Assembly (NCBI RefSeq): GCF_051020985.1
Contig: NC_135000.1
Span: 7,027,001-7,091,000 of the forward strand
Source of the DNA: Nomia melanderi
Lineage: Eukaryota; Arthropoda; Insecta; Hymenoptera; Halictidae
DNA: 64,000 nt
Direction of reading: 5' to 3'
The position numbers and the translations under genes were made by a program. A model generated the notes under the pieces. The model had not been told where the DNA came from. It made no database searches and saw only the letters and a list, made by a program, of their open reading frames with translations. Below are positions 36,801 to 46,777 of this stretch, piece after piece. Numbering within the stretch: position 1 is the first letter of the stretch; every line of letters begins with the position of its first letter.

Positions 36801-39048
36801 GTCACCGTTTGATCCGATATAACACAATTATGAAGTCCTGCGTGTAATATTAACCCTTTGCACTCGAGAGACTCTCAGTCACCGTTTGCTTTGATATACT
36901 AAAATTATAAAGTCTTATATACAGTATTAAGCTTTGAGTAATTTATAAGTATGTGGCATATTGAAATAATTACTTTGTTTCTTAACTTATGTATGTTCCC
37001 TCGCTAAGTTTGTTTCAGAGAGTGTCTATAACTTATTGAAAAATGTTGAATATTTCTAATGAAAGATTTCCGAGTGCAAAGGGTTAATATAATATATAAT
37101 ATAATATATAATATATAATATATAATATTAACCCTTTTCACTGGAGAAGTGATTGTCAGCCATTTAACATAATCCAGAAAAATTATGAAATCTGATATTC
37201 AGTGTGAAATTTATATAAGTTTTCTATCTTCTATATCTGATATTCAGTGTGAGATTTATATAAGTTTTCTTTGTATTAGTTATGAGAAATATTGTTGAAT
37301 GCGAAGGGTTAAGCTTTGTATAATGTAGATATATGAAATATTGGGAAAATAGCTTTGTTTCTGGTATAATGTATGTTTCCTCATTGATTGATTTCGAAGA
37401 ATGTCTCATTGGAAAATGTTAGGTATCTTTAGTGAAAGATTATAGTGCAAAGGGTTAATTGTGAAGTATTCACTATTGAAGCATAATTACTTTTAGAATG
37501 AAAAAAACGAATACCTTTCTTCTCAACTAGTTTATAATTTTTATTTATTAATATCTTACCTTATAATGCAGAGTACTTTAAAAGAAGTAATACATCATAC
37601 AAAGAAAAAAGTATCCACCCAATTACTCTGACATGTTCAGTAAAAAAATTGGGTCAGAGTCAATATGTCAAGCTTGGTCTATATTCCTCTTCAGTTACAC
37701 GGTCATTAGAGTTCAGAAGTATCACCCAGATTCCTGTTAAGAACGTCACTAATTATAAGATGGAAAGAAATCAGATGAGTGTCGTGGCAGAAGGTTCGTT
37801 CACGCTTGACATTTCTGCAACGTGAGCCTGACGGCAATTAAATACAGGCAAAATAGTACTGCGGCGGTCGCAGACTATCCGACAACGCGTTAAATGGCAT
37901 GAACGCGAGGGTCGTTTAATCAATGGCGCTTCCTTTGACCGTGGACTTCGATATAGTCAATCAGTAGCGTCGCTAGCCCGCCATTGGTCGCGCTTCTATA
38001 AAATACTAAATTTAATTCTGCCACTGATAAATTCTGTTATTCAGTTTCATTAAATTTTTTTCATCTGCGATACCGCACGCAATTATGCTTCATCATAGTG
38101 ATACACACGTTCATTAAGCTAGAATGTAACTGGAACTATTTTTGCATGATCCTCTTCCTGTTCGTTCCAGGCTCAAATGCTGAAGGCTGGCACAGCCATT
38201 CCCTTTCACAAGAAGCTGTGCTCTGGCTGCCATAACGTTCCTCGCAGCAAAGAATGGCAGGAGGCACCAGAGACCGAGGACCTTCACGTGTTTCACGTCG
38301 GTAAAAGGACAGGTAGCTTCGTTCACTGGGAGCCGATTTTCATCGGGACCAATAACGATCCTCTGTACGATGAGAGGCTCAGCTGGGAAGGGAAAAGCGA
38401 TAAAATGACACAGGTTAGGGCTAAGTGTTCTTGGATCTTCTAATTCAACACTATATGTATCATAACATTAAACAGTGATAACATTGATAATTAATACTCT
38501 AGCATTACTAAGGATTACACAACTTATTAACAAAAGACTTAGGATCAGAAGAATCGAATAACTTCTAATTAATTACATTACCTAAATATCAGACATCAGA
38601 CCCAGCAGATGGAAAATCACCCATTCCTGATTCCTTCTTTCCACGATTATTAAAAACATAGCAGAGGCTTTTCTGTGAGTTATCAAAGAAATTGATTTGG
38701 CAATATGCAAAATGAATTATGAATCAATTAAAGTCTCAATAGAACTCTTGGAGTTTCTATAGAGAAACTTCAAAAGGTCAATTTCAGTGCTCGGCAGTTC
38801 TAGTGATAAGGGTTGCTTTCATCCATTCATCTGCGCTCATTTTGTTCCAGGGTTACGCGCTGTGCGTTCTCGACTACGACTTCCTCATCCTGGACAACGC
38901 GTTCCTGGTCCATCGTCCAGGCATCAAGATCTTCAAGAAAGACCCCCACCGGGAGATGCTCACAGCGAAGACGAATGCGCTGATCAAGAAGATCATTGTA
39001 CCGGAACTGAAGATCCTTTATGGAACGCGGAAGGGCTGCGCTGTGTAG
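30421..39048 (+). CDS. GT49-family glycosyltransferase, beta-1,4-glucuronyltransferase 1-like (5 exons)
   Basis: The spliced product is 511 residues from exons 30421-30801, 32861-33238, 36389-36724, 38171-38413 and 38851-39048. All four introns are GT-AG and phase 0. The ATG at 30421 is the first in frame after a stop at 30388-30390. Residues 13-31 form one hydrophobic segment after a short basic N terminus, so a type II Golgi anchor is expected, followed by a low-complexity stem (about 33-127). The catalytic part resembles Glyco_transf_49: THADYTFLDNLEPLLERW in exon 2, NIARESAPTFYVFASDIELY in exon 3, HWEPIFIG and YDERL in exon 4, and LDNAFLVHR in exon 5. This is the arrangement in human B4GAT1, which adds glucuronate to the O-mannosyl glycan of dystroglycan. 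The usual DxD is D312-I-E314 here. N-glycosylation sequons lie at N64, N92, N130, N266 and N275. The exact acceptor and orthology are not settled, because insects carry several GT49 paralogues. Confidence 0.88.
32086..32258. mobile_element. TTAA-bounded MITE, CACTCG group, in GT49 intron 1
   Basis: The left end is TTAACCCCTTGCTCTCGAAAG and the right end CTCTCGAGTGCAAAGGGTTAA (173 bp, so internally shortened). The interior matches the 27693 copy in the same orientation. Confidence 0.85.
32861..33238 (+). CDS. GT49 gene exon 2: start of catalytic domain
   Basis: The acceptor ends in TTTCTGGTTTAG and the donor is GTG|GTAAAT, giving 126 codons in phase 0. The exon carries the segments GDYWVLYNYV and THADYTFLDNLEPLLERW, which begin the GT49 fold. 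The sequon N130 lies at its 5' edge. Confidence 0.88.
33441..33650. mobile_element. TTAA-bounded MITE, CGGACGAA group, in GT49 intron 2
   Basis: The left end is TTAACCCGTTGCGGACGAA and the right end CTTCGTCCGTAAAGGGTTAA (210 bp), almost the same length as the copy at 22260. Confidence 0.9.
36389..36724 (+). CDS. GT49 gene exon 3: DxD-equivalent motif
   Basis: The exon has 112 codons, from ATAAATAG|GTG to TTA|GTGAGT. It contains N266-C-T, N275-V-T and the sugar-nucleotide/metal motif region ASDIELYPNP (D312, E314). The acceptor has a weak pyrimidine tract, but frame and homology fix the boundary. Confidence 0.87.
36770..37458. mobile_element. cluster of CACTCG-group TTAA elements in GT49 intron 3
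   Basis: A full copy lies at 36850-37087 (TTAACCCTTTGCACTCGAG to CCGAGTGCAAAGGGTTAA, 238 bp). It is preceded by a broken 5' end at 36770. A (TA)n-type run separates it from another copy starting at 37128, which has right-end-type sequences at 37312 and 37458. The cluster starts only 45 bases after the exon 3 donor. Confidence 0.85.
38171..38413 (+). CDS. GT49 gene exon 4: acceptor-site region
   Basis: The exon has 81 codons, from TTCGTTCCAG|GCT to CAG|GTTAGG. It includes the cysteine pair C382-SG-C385, HWEPIFIG (417-424) and YDERL (431-435), all landmarks of the C-terminal half of GT49 enzymes. Confidence 0.87.
38600..38810 (-). mobile_element. diverged TTAACACTA-group copy in GT49 intron 4
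   Basis: On the minus strand CACTAGAACTGCCGAGCACT and AGAAACTCCAAGAGTTCTAT align with the 9275 element. The terminal TTAA has changed to TTAT. It ends about 40 bases before exon 5. Confidence 0.6.
38851..39048 (+). CDS. GT49 gene exon 5: C terminus and stop
   Basis: The acceptor is TTTTGTTCCAG|GGT. The exon encodes 65 residues including DYDFLILDNAFLVHR (H467 corresponds to the conserved late His) and stops at TAG 39046-39048. The terminus Lys-Gly-Cys-Ala-Val has no further domain. Confidence 0.88.
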   Translation, partial: GYALCVLDYDFLILDNAFLVHRPGIKIFKKDPHREMLTAKTNALIKKIIVPELKILYGTRKGCAV

Positions 39049-39824
39049 CCCGTGGAGATCCGAGCACGACGCGTGCTCCACAGGTATCCTTCGATGAAAC
39101 GGCACCGCCTTAGACCATCTCCGACAACTGGAATGCTCAAGGCGCGGCGTAAGACGAATGGGACTGGCTGCGAGTTCCTTCTGGTCACGCACGTCTACCA
39201 GAACGGTGTTCGCGCGCCTGCAATGAGCCTTATCGAGGCCGAAGAGAACTTGAAGAGCGTTCATTGTGATTCCTAGACATTGCCCTGACAATGCCAATTG
39301 AACGGTGCCGAAACTGTGATCCTGCCGGTCTCATCCGGCTACGTGGATCCTCATTGTCTCAGCAGAAATCGTTAGTTCCTGAAACGCGTTGCGCATCGTC
39401 CCCTCCCGCCCCAGATTCTTCATCGTTGACTTCTCTTCGTAGTACAAAAGTGTGATGGCAGCGTAAAGACAATGAAAATAAGGTGGCCGGGCCCTGATCG
39501 ATGCATAGACTCATTGTTTCTGTGGTGCGCGAGTGCGGAGATGTTCTTCAAGGGTATCACCCGCACCGAGAAAGGTTCTTACCCCATATTTTTCAGCACA
39601 GACGTATCGGGAAAATATGATTGTACATATGATAGTGTTTAAAATAGTGCCTCGCGTGTACAGCGTTGTACGCCTGCAAGGTTTCTTTTTGTGGTTTTCG
39701 GTGATCACATTTCCTCCCATTCCGCGTTGCGCATTTCTTTCCTTTTGTACCAATAGATGGAGACGTGAATCGACAAAATGGCGCGCACTGGTCAGGGTTA
39801 GTTTGGAGCGTGATGGGTGGCAAA

Positions 39825-39830
39825 AATAAA
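39825..39830 (+). terminator. candidate poly(A) signal AATAAA for the GT49 gene
   Basis: This is the first canonical AATAAA I noticed downstream of the stop, about 780 bases away. Others follow near 40,698, 41,840 and 42,055, so the true cleavage site is uncertain. Confidence 0.35.
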
Positions 39831-41116
39831 GGAAATGTAGATTGATTATTTGCGAGAATTGTCATTTGGAAGGAGAACGTTTTATTCTGCGAAATTCTTT
39901 GGCGGTTAGCTGTGTCCATAATTTGGCTCCAATGGTAATTGGAAACTTACCTAGATGTATTACTTACCCCACTGCCATGTTTCTATTCTCCAGTGGATAA
40001 TAGCATAATTTCTTCTGATTTCGCTGCAACCCGATGCATTTATCCGTTCGTATGCAAAACCAAATGCATCCAAGAGTACATTGCGTGTGAATAAGACGAA
40101 CGTTTGCATAGCTCACACGCAAAAGTCATCCTGGATTTACCCAGTATTTTTAATTTCCATTCTCGACAAGCACGGTCAACAAATCAAACAGAAAGACAGG
40201 AATATTTTACTCGCGAAGACTGAGGAACGTTTGATAACCGTTCAACTAGGACACTCATCCTATGAATCTCCGATTATTGAACATCCAGTCATTAGTTGTT
40301 TAACAGTCCTTTGATTAGCGTAACCGGTTAAGTTTATTCACAACATTTCTTTGCATATTTCTTGTTTATCCCTGACGAAGAGAATCGATGCTTCCGACGG
40401 TAATGACTCGCGATGATTGTAAATGGTCACTTGTCATGGTTGGAATCGGTCAGGTCAAAAGAATCTCATACTTGGAATCTTGAAAAACGCCGATCACTTC
40501 ACATCGTTCTCTATGAGATCACGGTAAAGCATAATAACTCATAATAAAGTACACTATGTCCTAATTATTTTCACTGAATCATGCGTGGAACACGTTTGAA
40601 TGTTGCTATCAAGACAGGGCTAAAGCGAATGGTTTATTATGCAATTTCGTGTGTCATATGATGAACTTGTCTTTAAGAATCTCGAATCGTGTATGAAAAA
40701 TTGTAAATATATAAATAACACACACTCGTAGGTGGTAAGTAAGTGCGTAAGTACGACGTAACTGATACTAATTTTACACGGATTAATTAGGAACCGAAGT
40801 GAGTTCCGACTTGCAACAGCAAACGTGCCATCGTAGAGTTTTCAATACCCATTGGAACAATGAGTATCGAACAGGCTACGATGGTAGACGAGTGAGATAA
40901 CTAAAGACGCGTGTGTCTGACAACGCTGAGTACTCTAATGTGTCCAAGAATCATGTAACTTTAATTTCGGTAGCGCTAGGCAGACTATTGATTCACAAAG
41001 TTCCCTCGCCAACAAGCGCCATTATTCGGTTAATCGAATGTACAACACCGATTTGAAATTTTACAAGTACTCCCGACGTGTGTGACACACAATGCACAGA
41101 TTTATAAGTGTAACAA

Positions 41117-41127
41117 CCCCCCCCCCC
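41117..41127. repeat. poly(C) run of 11
   Basis: Eleven consecutive C in AT-rich DNA; it may be length-variable. Confidence 0.9.
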
Positions 41128-43849
41128 GTGTTATCATAGCGTTTTTTATCGCCGCCACGAATAATTTCAAAGGCTATAGAAATATGTGTACATTGTCGCG
41201 ATACCAATAAGACTTGGAAAGCATAACGAGAGTCAGAGACGCGTCGAGAACGATTGAGAGGGTACTTTGATAAATACCGATACTGACTCGATTTTTGTGT
41301 GATAATCTTAGGGCACAAACTAATTGTTACTTCTGTAATTCTGCTTTACACTAGCGCATAACAATTCTTTCATGGATACGTGTTGCATTGTAATCATTAA
41401 TATGTAGATATTGTTGAAGCATCCGAAAGATAACAAGACAGACGTGACTCGTTGACAATATATTGAGTTGAGAAGATCTTCAGTTTAGAAAGCATTTTCT
41501 AATTGTGATAGGAACAATAAGTTCAGAGGAATGAAATTTTTCAAGTGGCAAGGAGGAGAGATACTTTCTCGCGTGAAAGTTGGGCGTAGCGTTGTTGCGA
41601 TCATTTCTTTTCCTTTGAGGTGGAATTCTCTGACAGTGTAAGTTCCTTTCGTCGTCTTGCCATCCCCTTTTTATTTTACTGGGGCTGTGCAACCGTGTGT
41701 AATGATTGCTGGTAAATAATAATGTGTATTCTGTGCCTTAACGTCTTTGTCTCAATGTGTATGCGTGCAAGGATTCGAATGTTTGATCGGAGTGCATGCT
41801 GAGAAGAGTTAATCAATAATAATCAGTACATTGAAAGGTGCAATAAATCTCTGAGGAGGTCAGCGTTGCAAAAAATGAATTACATTGTTGACGTGACAGA
41901 TTTTTGATTGCGTACACCATACATAGTTTACGTGGAAACTTGAGTTGTCATTCTGAGGGGAGCAGAAATGTATTCAGGAGTTATATAAGTCGTTCAATAA
42001 GAGCTTAAGTCACACATCTTCTTACGTTACCTTAACACTGTAATTCATTTTTTCAATAAAATATTTTCCACTGATTTACAACCTCTCAAGATTCATATTT
42101 ATTATTGCGAATGGCCCGTTAATGAATTTATTGTACAGATCAGGTTTATCTATGATACGCTTTTTGTAATGACAAGGAAAACGTGGAGAAGTCTTTCAAA
42201 TAGCTGGAAAAATTTACCCTGTTGTTACACTGGAATCTCTTATTAGTAACTTATATTTCCAATGAATTTCGTTATTCGTGTACACTGAATTTTTCTCTTT
42301 CTCGACTGAGCACTTTGGCTCGAGCAAAGTGCTAGACTGGAAAATAATTATAGCATTTCTATAGGAAACAATAAGTAAACTGGTTACGCGTTGCGATTGT
42401 AGTTATTGTACATATTGAATAAGTAACGATAAGGATTTTCTGTTGCTAACAGGTGTTATTCAATACAATACAATGTATTCTTATATATTCTCAGGCCCTC
42501 TCTGATAATTCGTAAGCTAAGCAATTAATTTTTCATTCAGTCTCTTCGAGAAAGTTACTGACCTCGTGAAAGTGAATCAAAATTTTTTGCCCTACTCATG
42601 AAGTTACATTCACATTGTTAACGCAAATAAGGGTGCGAGTAAACGTGAAATTTAATAAGTTACCCGTGTGTGGTCGTCGAATAAAATTTTTATAAATGTA
42701 TAGAATATTCTATGTGATCAGAGAACACAAAACAGGCTATTGACAAACAGGCGGAAACACTTTATGTTTGATCGTATATAGAAAATATACACAGTAACAA
42801 ATCAAATCTCTCAATGAAACATTCTACCACTTTCTGCATTGATATTTACATTAACTGTGGTTCATCGTGGACAGGTGATTGTTTCAACAAGAAGAAAGTA
42901 TCTATTACCGGTATAAATTAAAAGTCGATATTTAGCGTGTACATTGATTACATGTAAAATAACGTTTCCCTTTCTTAGGAAAAAGATTCTGGGTAATCTT
43001 GTATCTTCGAGGGTGTGTGTATATGAATTAAGTATACTTGTGCAAATGCCTGTAAGTTATATTTACCCGTCGCATAAAAAAAGGAAACTGACCTAACTCT
43101 ATCTCTGTACATATGTAAAATTGTATTTTTCCAAATAACAGGATAGAAATATAAGAATCGTTTAAGTAACCTTTCACAGATTCATTCCCTGAACGTCGTT
43201 CAAGTTCAAGACGTTTACCTCTGTTTCCTAAATTATCGACTAGGCATGACGTTTCCATAATCCCTTTAAGCTAATCCGTAATAACAAGAATTTACGGATA
43301 CCGGGAATCCCCTGATAGCTCAATAGAAATTCTCAGGGTGGGGGTAATCATCATAAAAATAAATGAAACGACCAACGAAAGGCTTCGTATATTTCACTTT
43401 ATTTAATTAAAATATACAGATTTGAAACGTGATCACACATTTGTTCGAGTTCGCCTCCTTCGACCCTATTTCTTAACCTGAGATAAACCACTATAAATTT
43501 TTTGTCGCTCACTACAATGTTTTCCCTGTGATAAATTTTCTTTATTCTCTCTTTCTTTTCACTTCGTCGGTTCTCAGAAAATACTTGGGTTTTCTTCGTG
43601 TCCCCCGTTCAACGAATATTAAATCTACAACCGCAACCAGACGGATCCCGTTCGTCCCCTCTGTTAGTCGTTCTCTCTTCTTCTATAATGTAACATCGTT
43701 TTCTTCCTCCTCGTGTATATAAATAAACGCTAACAAAGATTTTCTTTAATTCCGTTAATTTGTCTCCTACGAGCGCAATCGTTCTACGTTTTTCTCTTCT
43801 ACACGTATATAGACCATTTACAATATATACGTGTTTTTCTTTCCTTTTT

Positions 43850-44192
43850 ACATATATGTATGTATGTATGCATGTATATATATACATATATATATATATG
43901 CGTTCTATATGGTGTACATATATATGGTATATATGTATATATTTACAAACATACTTTATATATTTATATGTATATACAGTGCCAATTGTATCGCATGCAC
44001 CAAGAAGAGGATATAAGTTTCTTATAGTCGCTTATATTACTAATATATTTTAATCTATGAAGACATGTAACACTGATTCCCTATTAAAATTAATTAAATA
44101 TATTTAGTTCGGTTGTTCTCTCTGTTGTAACAGTGAAAAAGGTGTTTGTGTCTTCTTGGTCCATGGTATATGAATACACTTTATACATATAC

Positions 44193-44223
<31 letters not shown>

Positions 44224-44230
44224 CATTTAA
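43850..44230. repeat. TA/TATG microsatellites in two blocks
   Basis: Blocks of TATGTATGTATG and TATATATATACATATATA occur at about 43850-43985 and 44180-44225. Tyr/Ile-rich frames over them are artefacts. Confidence 0.9.
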
Positions 44231-46431
44231 TAAATGGTAACTATTGTAGGCACGTGTCGTTATTCATTATCATACATAATCATAATCATCCGTCTCTCTA
44301 CGTCTTTGATATAATTTATATTCATTCCCTTTCGCACTCTGTCTACAATGAAACGTAAAAATATAAAAATATCAGTAAACTTATATAAATGTACGCTCTT
44401 TAAAGTATACTTCGCTCCATCCGCTTGTTCCAAATAATCTATGGACACAGTAAATTTCCTCACAGCGCTAACTTCGCCTCTATAAAAGCATTCGCGTCGT
44501 TCTACTAATAATCATCGTTAATCAAAGAGACTGCATTAAAATTCATGAAATCACGTTGGTAAAAATTCATGATCAATGATCAACAGGTTGCCGTAAAACG
44601 CGTAGGTCGCAGATACAAAATTTACTGTCTCCCACGGATCATTCTTCATTATCTCTAACACGTATTTAACAAAACATTCGGCCTAAATTTGTCTTCAAGT
44701 ACATTCTGCACCACACGGTGCCGACTAATTCGCGGACTCGTTTAAATTATCTTATGTTAATACTACTAGTTGAAAAATCGTTGTCCTAAAAGAAGAAAAG
44801 TGAGAGAGGGGTTGTCAGGGCGAGAAGAAAACCAATAGGGCGAGTTTCTACATAATTAACGGTCTAAGCATTGATTATCGAACAATTAGCATTTTGATCA
44901 CTATGTTGTGTTGATGTTTCTTTTTTTTTCCCCTTTTAAGCGCGCACTTGTTCTGTACATATTATAAACAGACGAACTTGTCAATCATTTGAATTTATTT
45001 ATCAACCATTTCTTTAAATTTCTCTAAATATAAATCTAAACTTTGTATCGCATAATAGACAGTCGTTTCGTTGCCTCGCATACCGAGCGGCCGCTGTTCC
45101 AAGATTCACCGCCGTTAATGTTAAAACGAAGAATTAAATGCTTCGCGATGGTAGCAAAAATTATGTGTCATCACCAAGTCGTTTATAATAGCGAAATACC
45201 TACTTGGACTTTGTGCTGTCTCTCTTCGTATAAATTGACATATAAAAAATTTCTCGTGACTCAAAGCGGATCCCCAATGGCCACTCTGTACCGAGCCAAA
45301 GCAGATCAGTGATTACGTTTACCTACGTGCTAAATATTTTAACATTTCTTTAATCTTAATCGTAAGCGAACCTGTATCTTTTTAATCGTTTTTTCTTCAT
45401 TTTTCGCTTAACGACATTTAATTCCCTTCGAAATCAGTTCCTTGCTGAAGACTGCAACACTTATACAGAGGAATCAGTGGGGAAAAAGATAATTTCTACA
45501 AATATACATATATGCTCTATCTCTCTCGCGTTCGCTCGCTCGCTTTCTTAGATACAGTCATTCTTTTTTCTTTTGCTACTTCTCAGATTATCACACGTTT
45601 TTTATACATACGTTCATGTACTTTCTTGAATTTATTTTTCTGCGATTAACACCTTTATAAGCTAGTCAAACCTTAGAAAGCAGTGAAAAAGAGAAAAAAA
45701 AAGGAAGATGAAAAGAAACAAAATGTAAGGAGTCTTTAACGTTCGGCTACCTCGCGAAACGGACGCCATTTTAGAAGCCACAGTAGTTGAGATAAAGTTC
45801 AGTGTCGAATACCGAGTGTGATTTAAATAAAACGTTCACTTTGTAAACAGCAGTAGTCGATCAATTGAAAATCAGAACCGTATAAAATTAAAACTGCAAT
45901 TACACTGTAAAGTGAAAACAAGATTACCAACAACAGTGAAATATTTCGGTGCTTGAAATTCCACGTTTATTTCAACGTACAATTTCCCTTGGCGTGAATA
46001 TTACTGTTAGTCATTTTTCAAACGTAACATGAAAAACAGTCTGAATGATTCTTTCGTTGCCCAGTTGAATAGTTAAAAAGAAACAGTCAAAAAGAAAGGT
46101 GTCAGAGCTGTGATAAAAACAGTGAACGACTGAATATTTTTAACGAATCGATTGGTCCATCAAACGCGACCTACGTATCACCGAAACGTTTGAAAACTTG
46201 TTGGGACATGATCTCTTCTGATGCGCCAAAACATGCGCTATACACGTTCCCCGATAAAAATGCAACAGTACATAAATAGAATATCTGAACTAGCGTATCT
46301 TCTGCAGAGATAGAAAGCAATATGTGACTAATGAAAAAAAAAGGAAAAAAAAAAGAAAGAAAGAAAACAATAAGGGTAGGAGACAGTACCCTGTGTACAG
46401 AAACAACATAATAAACGCTTGTTGTTCTACC

Positions 46432-46777
46432 TTACTTCGCAAGGCGCTTAATGCGAGATCGCGTGCTCAGTGACCTGGCACTCGGATTATACGGCGATTT
46501 TACTCTTTTAGCCATTCCAGAACTAGAATTACATCCGGTACCCGTCGGGCTAATCGTAGAGCAGGTCCCGTTCCCAGTATTGCTACTGTTCTGTTTAATA
46601 CTGGTCGACAAGGATGACGATCTAACTCTACTAGACTGCAGGAATCCATTACCACTAGACTGCTTCAGTTTACTCGGCAAAGAGAGTCGGTTTTGTTGTT
46701 TCACTAGACTGTACTGATGTATGTCTACATTACGCGAGCGTAATGTTTTTACAGGTGTAGCGGCGATAGTGTCTGAC
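46432..46777 (-). CDS. PPM1D: PPM1D exon 6: C terminus
   Basis: The acceptor is ATTCTTTTAG|G, completing an Arg codon begun in exon 5. It then encodes 114 Ser/Arg/Lys-rich residues beginning SDTIAATPVKTLRS and stops at TAA 46432-46434. If the 86-nt intron is kept, translation instead ends at a stop inside this region about 28 residues after the donor. Confidence 0.68.

Larger units (their letters stand above)
39050..46430. other. gene-free AT-rich stretch, probably including 3' UTRs of both convergent genes
   Basis: The GT49 gene enters from the left and PPM1D from the right, tail to tail. Within the stretch are several AATAAA/TTTATT signals, a C11 run (41117-41127), TA microsatellites at 43.85-44.23 kb and an A-rich run at 46330-46370. 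No exon or TTAA element is recognised. Confidence 0.45.

Noticed and set aside
43831..44053. Tyr/Ile-rich open frames
   Set aside because: Direct translations of TA/TATG microsatellites.
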